DNA of 17,262 bases from positions 1 through 17,262 of the forward strand of contig JAIVWI010000047.1 of the NCBI GenBank assembly GCA_048636595.1, given 5' to 3'. Both the position numbers and the translations under genes were made by a program. Below are positions 15,084 to 17,262 of this stretch, piece after piece. Numbering within the stretch: position 1 is the stretch's first letter; the number at the start of each line of letters is the position of its first letter. Below the pieces are notes generated by a model, which was not told the origin of the DNA, did no database searches, and was given only the letters and a program-made list of their open reading frames with translations. The stretch is from JAJRRA01 sp048636595. GTDB taxonomy: Bacteria; Pseudomonadota; Gammaproteobacteria; Xanthomonadales; SZUA-36.

Positions 15084-15115
15084 GGTGCCGGGTCCGTTTG
15101 ACCGGGCCCGGCGCC
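15084..15115 (+). other. Stable GC-rich hairpin in the leader of the ybaK-like gene
   Basis: GGTGCCGGGTCC (15084-15095) pairs with GGGCCCGGCGCC (15104-15115) over 12 positions, two of them G-U in the + strand RNA, around the loop GTTTGACC. No U-tract follows, so it is not a standard terminator for this strand. It lies 66 bases before the start codon at 15182 and could be a leader element or a leftover repeat. Confidence 0.5.
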
Positions 15116-15181
15116 ACTGACCTGACTTGCGACGTATGCCGACAAGCCACGGTCTCACCTGGGACCCCGATGGAGAGAGCC

Positions 15182-15676
15182 ATGGCAATTGCAACAACCC
15201 TGAAGTCCTACCTGGACAAACGCGGTGTCGAATATGACACTGTTGAACACACACATACCGATACAGCGATGGATTCAGCCAAATCCGCGCACGTGCCACC
15301 CTACCAGATGGCCAAAGCCGTCGTTCTGGAAGATGAAGACGGTTATATCGTCAGCGTTTTGCCCTCGAACAACCGCCTGAACCTCGCATGGGTGAGTGAG
15401 GAGCTGAATCGTGACCTGAAACTCGCCACTGAACCTGAACTGCGCAAACTGTTCAAGGATTGCGAAACCGGAGCCATTCCGGCCCTGAGCGATGCCTACG
15501 GACTGAAGGTGATCTGGGATGACCAGCTCAAGCACGCTTCTGATGTCTACATCGAGGCAGGCGACCACGAGCACCTTATCCACCTTCGCGGTGATGACTT
15601 CAAGCAATTAATGGAGTCCTTGCCACACAGCATCATCAGCGCGGGAAAAGAGTGGTCCCGCTGGGTATGGGAATAG
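15182..15676 (+). CDS. YbaK/EbsC-family aminoacyl-tRNA deacylase-like protein
   Basis: Cytoplasmic protein of the YbaK/ProX superfamily, whose members remove wrongly attached amino acids from tRNA in trans. The 164-aa frame (usual length about 160) shows YQMAKAVVL with Lys45 at the conserved lysine position, GAIPALSDAYGL in the substrate loop, and the typical C-terminal ending IHLRGDDFKQLM. The ATG at 15182 has a GGAGAGA site a few bases before it; further upstream starts, including ATG 15170, are less well placed. It is convergent with the DUF3014 gene, whose stop lies one base away. The amino acid specificity is unknown. Confidence 0.85.
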   Translation: MAIATTLKSYLDKRGVEYDTVEHTHTDTAMDSAKSAHVPPYQMAKAVVLEDEDGYIVSVLPSNNRLNLAWVSEELNRDLKLATEPELRKLFKDCETGAIPALSDAYGLKVIWDDQLKHASDVYIEAGDHEHLIHLRGDDFKQLMESLPHSIISAGKEWSRWVWE

Positions 15677-15677
15677 T

Positions 15678-16538
15678 CTAAGATTGCGCAAGGGCCGCGC
15701 GAATTTCCCGCAATTTTGCCTTGACCCGCTGCGCATTCATCGGGCCCATGCGCAAAAGGGCTTTCTGTCCGGCCGGGAGTGCTTCCAGGTCCGGATTGGC
15801 AAACAGGTAAAATGCCTCGGGTTTGATCAAACGGGGTGGCTCGCTTATTTCAGGAGTGGACAGGAGACTGTCAATCACCTCGATCAACCTCGCTTTAAAG
15901 TCACCATCGGGATAGCCGAGTTCAACGTAGGCCTGCTGGCTCAGGGGGGCGAAGTCCCGATACAGGGTTATCAGTTCTTGCGTATCCAGCGCTTCGAACA
16001 TCTCTACCTGGGGATCATAACGCTTATAGTTTGCCGGATTCAGTACGAACTGGGGGATCGGATCGCCCTCAGAATTACGGATCACGATATCAGGCTGCTC
16101 ATTGGCGGTTGCCACGAACTTACCCTCCAGATCCCGGACGACCATGATCTGGCCGGGCACCTGGCGGCTGGTCAGCGCATCCACCGATGCAACAAAGCGG
16201 GAAACCACATTGTCGCTCACAAAAAAGCGCAGCACCGAAGCTTCGCCGGCGAGACCGGAGATGGATTCCAACACTAAATCATCGCTTTCAGCCAGGGGAG
16301 GCAACGCACTGGTTTCTTCAACCATTTCAGGCCCGGGCTCGACCTCGATAACTTCCTCGACCGGTTCAACAGGGATCGGTTCCGGCTCTGGTTCCGGCTC
16401 GGGTTCCGGCCGTTCAACGGCAGCTGTTGGAATTGGAGGAGGAGGTGTCTCTTCGACTGAAGATTCATAGACCATTACATAGTAGTAAGCGGCCGCAGCC
16501 AGCACGATCAGCAATAAAGCAATGAGCCAGTTTTTCAT
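15678..16538 (-). CDS. DUF3014 membrane-anchored protein with Pro-Glu repeat
   Basis: The protein (286 aa from ATG 16538) has an N-terminal helix (about 4-20), then a proline/glutamate-rich linker with a run of PEPEPEPEPEP, then a globular domain (~80-286) with features of DUF3014: ISGLAGEASVLRFF, VSRFVASVDALT, YKRYDPQVEMFE and LGYPDGDFKARLIEVIDSLL. The function of this domain is unknown; it is typical of gammaproteobacteria. The linker likely spans the periplasm or peptidoglycan. The start is chosen because a GAAGGAAA site lies 5 bases upstream; an ATG at 16562 has no such site. It is divergent from the radical SAM gene. Confidence 0.85.
   Translation of the reverse strand: MKNWLIALLLIVLAAAAYYYVMVYESSVEETPPPPIPTAAVERPEPEPEPEPEPIPVEPVEEVIEVEPGPEMVEETSALPPLAESDDLVLESISGLAGEASVLRFFVSDNVVSRFVASVDALTSRQVPGQIMVVRDLEGKFVATANEQPDIVIRNSEGDPIPQFVLNPANYKRYDPQVEMFEALDTQELITLYRDFAPLSQQAYVELGYPDGDFKARLIEVIDSLLSTPEISEPPRLIKPEAFYLFANPDLEALPAGQKALLRMGPMNAQRVKAKLREIRAALAQS
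16378..16411. repeat. 12-bp tandem repeat encoding Pro-Glu
   Basis: Near-identical units of GGTTCCGGCTC(T/G) run about 2.8 times and encode the (Glu-Pro)n linker of the DUF3014 protein. The copy number may vary by slippage. Confidence 0.6.
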
Positions 16539-16697
16539 AGTGTTTCCTTCATCAGCTGTCATGACCGTTCATACAGCCATGATACTCCGGTTCCTATTGT
16601 GACCGCACGATTTGCAGGGGGTTCGGCAACGTTGCAGAAGCGCGCGGACGCGGCCCAACATGGCGTTTAAAAGCCACCTTGCCGGCCACATATTTTA

Positions 16698-17262
16698 ATG
16701 ATGATCCAGCTTCCCTACATCGAACCCGTGTTCCGGCCTCCATCGGAGGCCCGAAGCCTGATTCTGCAGGTAACCAACGGATGTTCCTGGAACAACTGTA
16801 CTTTCTGCGAAATGTACACCCAGGCGCAAAAACGCTTTCGCCTCAAACCGCAGGAAGAAATCGAGCAGGAACTCGCCTCGGTGGCGAAAACCGGCGTTCC
16901 CGTCCGCCGTATCTTCCTGGCGGATGGCGATGCCATGACGCTTTCGTTCCGCCGCCTGAAACTGATTATGGACGCGATCAACCATTACCTGCCCGATGTA
17001 CAGCGTGTCTCTTCCTATTGCCTGCCCCGTAACCTGAAAAACACGACAGTAGCGGAGCTGGCCGAATTGAACGAATTGGGTCTCACCTTGTTCTACGTTG
17101 GTTGCGAATCCGGGGATGACCTGGTGCTGGAGCGGGTGAACAAGGGTGAGAACTTCAAATCTTCGCTGGCCGCCCTCAAGAAGATCAAGGCGGCAGGCGC
17201 AAAGAGTTCCGTGATGATCCTGAATGGCATGGGCGGTAAACGTTACAGCCAGCAGCATGCCG
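16698..17262 (+). CDS. Radical SAM protein, C-terminally cut by the window edge
   Basis: Begins ATG ATG (16698 or 16701), so 187-188 codons are visible and the frame stays open to the end of the window. The cluster motif is CSWNNCTFC, that is C-x4-C-x2-C rather than the textbook C-x3-C-x2-C, placed near residue 27 after LILQVTNG, followed by EMYTQAQ. Further family features: ADGDAMTLS (SAM-binding GGE-like position), a VSSYCLPRNL strand, and the long YVGCESGDDLVLERVNKG segment seen in COG1032-like radical SAM proteins. No B12-binding domain precedes it. The reaction cannot be assigned from this part. The ribosome site is weak. Confidence 0.85.
   Translation, partial: MMIQLPYIEPVFRPPSEARSLILQVTNGCSWNNCTFCEMYTQAQKRFRLKPQEEIEQELASVAKTGVPVRRIFLADGDAMTLSFRRLKLIMDAINHYLPDVQRVSSYCLPRNLKNTTVAELAELNELGLTLFYVGCESGDDLVLERVNKGENFKSSLAALKKIKAAGAKSSVMILNGMGGKRYSQQHA

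Noticed and set aside
1..17262. tRNA, rRNA, CRISPR or insertion sequence
   Set aside because: No cloverleaf with a convincing T-loop, no spaced direct repeats, and no transposase or flanking inverted repeats were seen by eye.

Overview
The window looks like a chromosomal segment of a gammaproteobacterium, probably a free-living marine or sediment heterotroph with a flexible respiratory chain. This rests on the mix of families (MtfA-type peptidase, DUF3014, Glk-type glucokinase, YbaK, CtaA), moderately GC-rich coding DNA and an FNR/ANR-like operator; no rRNA or marker gene is present, so taxonomy is an inference. No tRNA, rRNA, CRISPR array, transposase or phage gene was seen, and no gene-free stretch exceeds about 235 bases.

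Left part (1-3345, + strand): a lipoprotein of the nucleotide pyrophosphatase/phosphodiesterase (NPP) family, a 98-aa membrane-anchored small protein, an orphan heme-copper oxidase (HCO) subunit I homologue with altered active-site residues, and a 62-aa two-helix membrane protein. Antisense to the start of the NPP gene, the first ~90 bases read as the end of a B12-binding (corrinoid) domain running off the window edge.

Centre (3380-9311, - strand, read right to left): a respiratory block made of a 54-aa single-helix protein, a CuA subunit II, an HCO subunit I with a full histidine set but no GHPEVY-type tyrosine, a strong bidirectional terminator, a 21-bp perfect palindrome, a SCO/SenC copper chaperone with a C-terminal anchor, a 698-aa fusion (cytochrome b6-like, two [4Fe-4S] clusters, FlpD/MvhD domain, membrane helix, extracytoplasmic beta-rich domain), and a bacteriohemerythrin. 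An FNR/ANR/DNR-like site lies about 82 bases upstream of the first gene. The divergent + strand carries a DUF1566 lipoprotein and heme A synthase (CtaA), which suggests A-type heme for the oxidase. Two HCO catalytic subunits lacking the usual tyrosine, plus SCO and hemerythrin, point to nitric oxide reduction or low-oxygen respiration; the cytochrome b/FeS/FlpD fusion could link the quinone pool to a cytoplasmic electron carrier. This is the part most likely to hold an undescribed system.

Right part (11261-17262): glucokinase (+), an ABC exporter half-transporter and an MtfA-like zinc peptidase (-), a YbaK/EbsC-type deacylase (+) with a strong leader hairpin, a DUF3014 membrane protein (-), and the first 188 codons of a radical SAM protein (+) cut by the window edge. 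These look like ordinary housekeeping or accessory genes.
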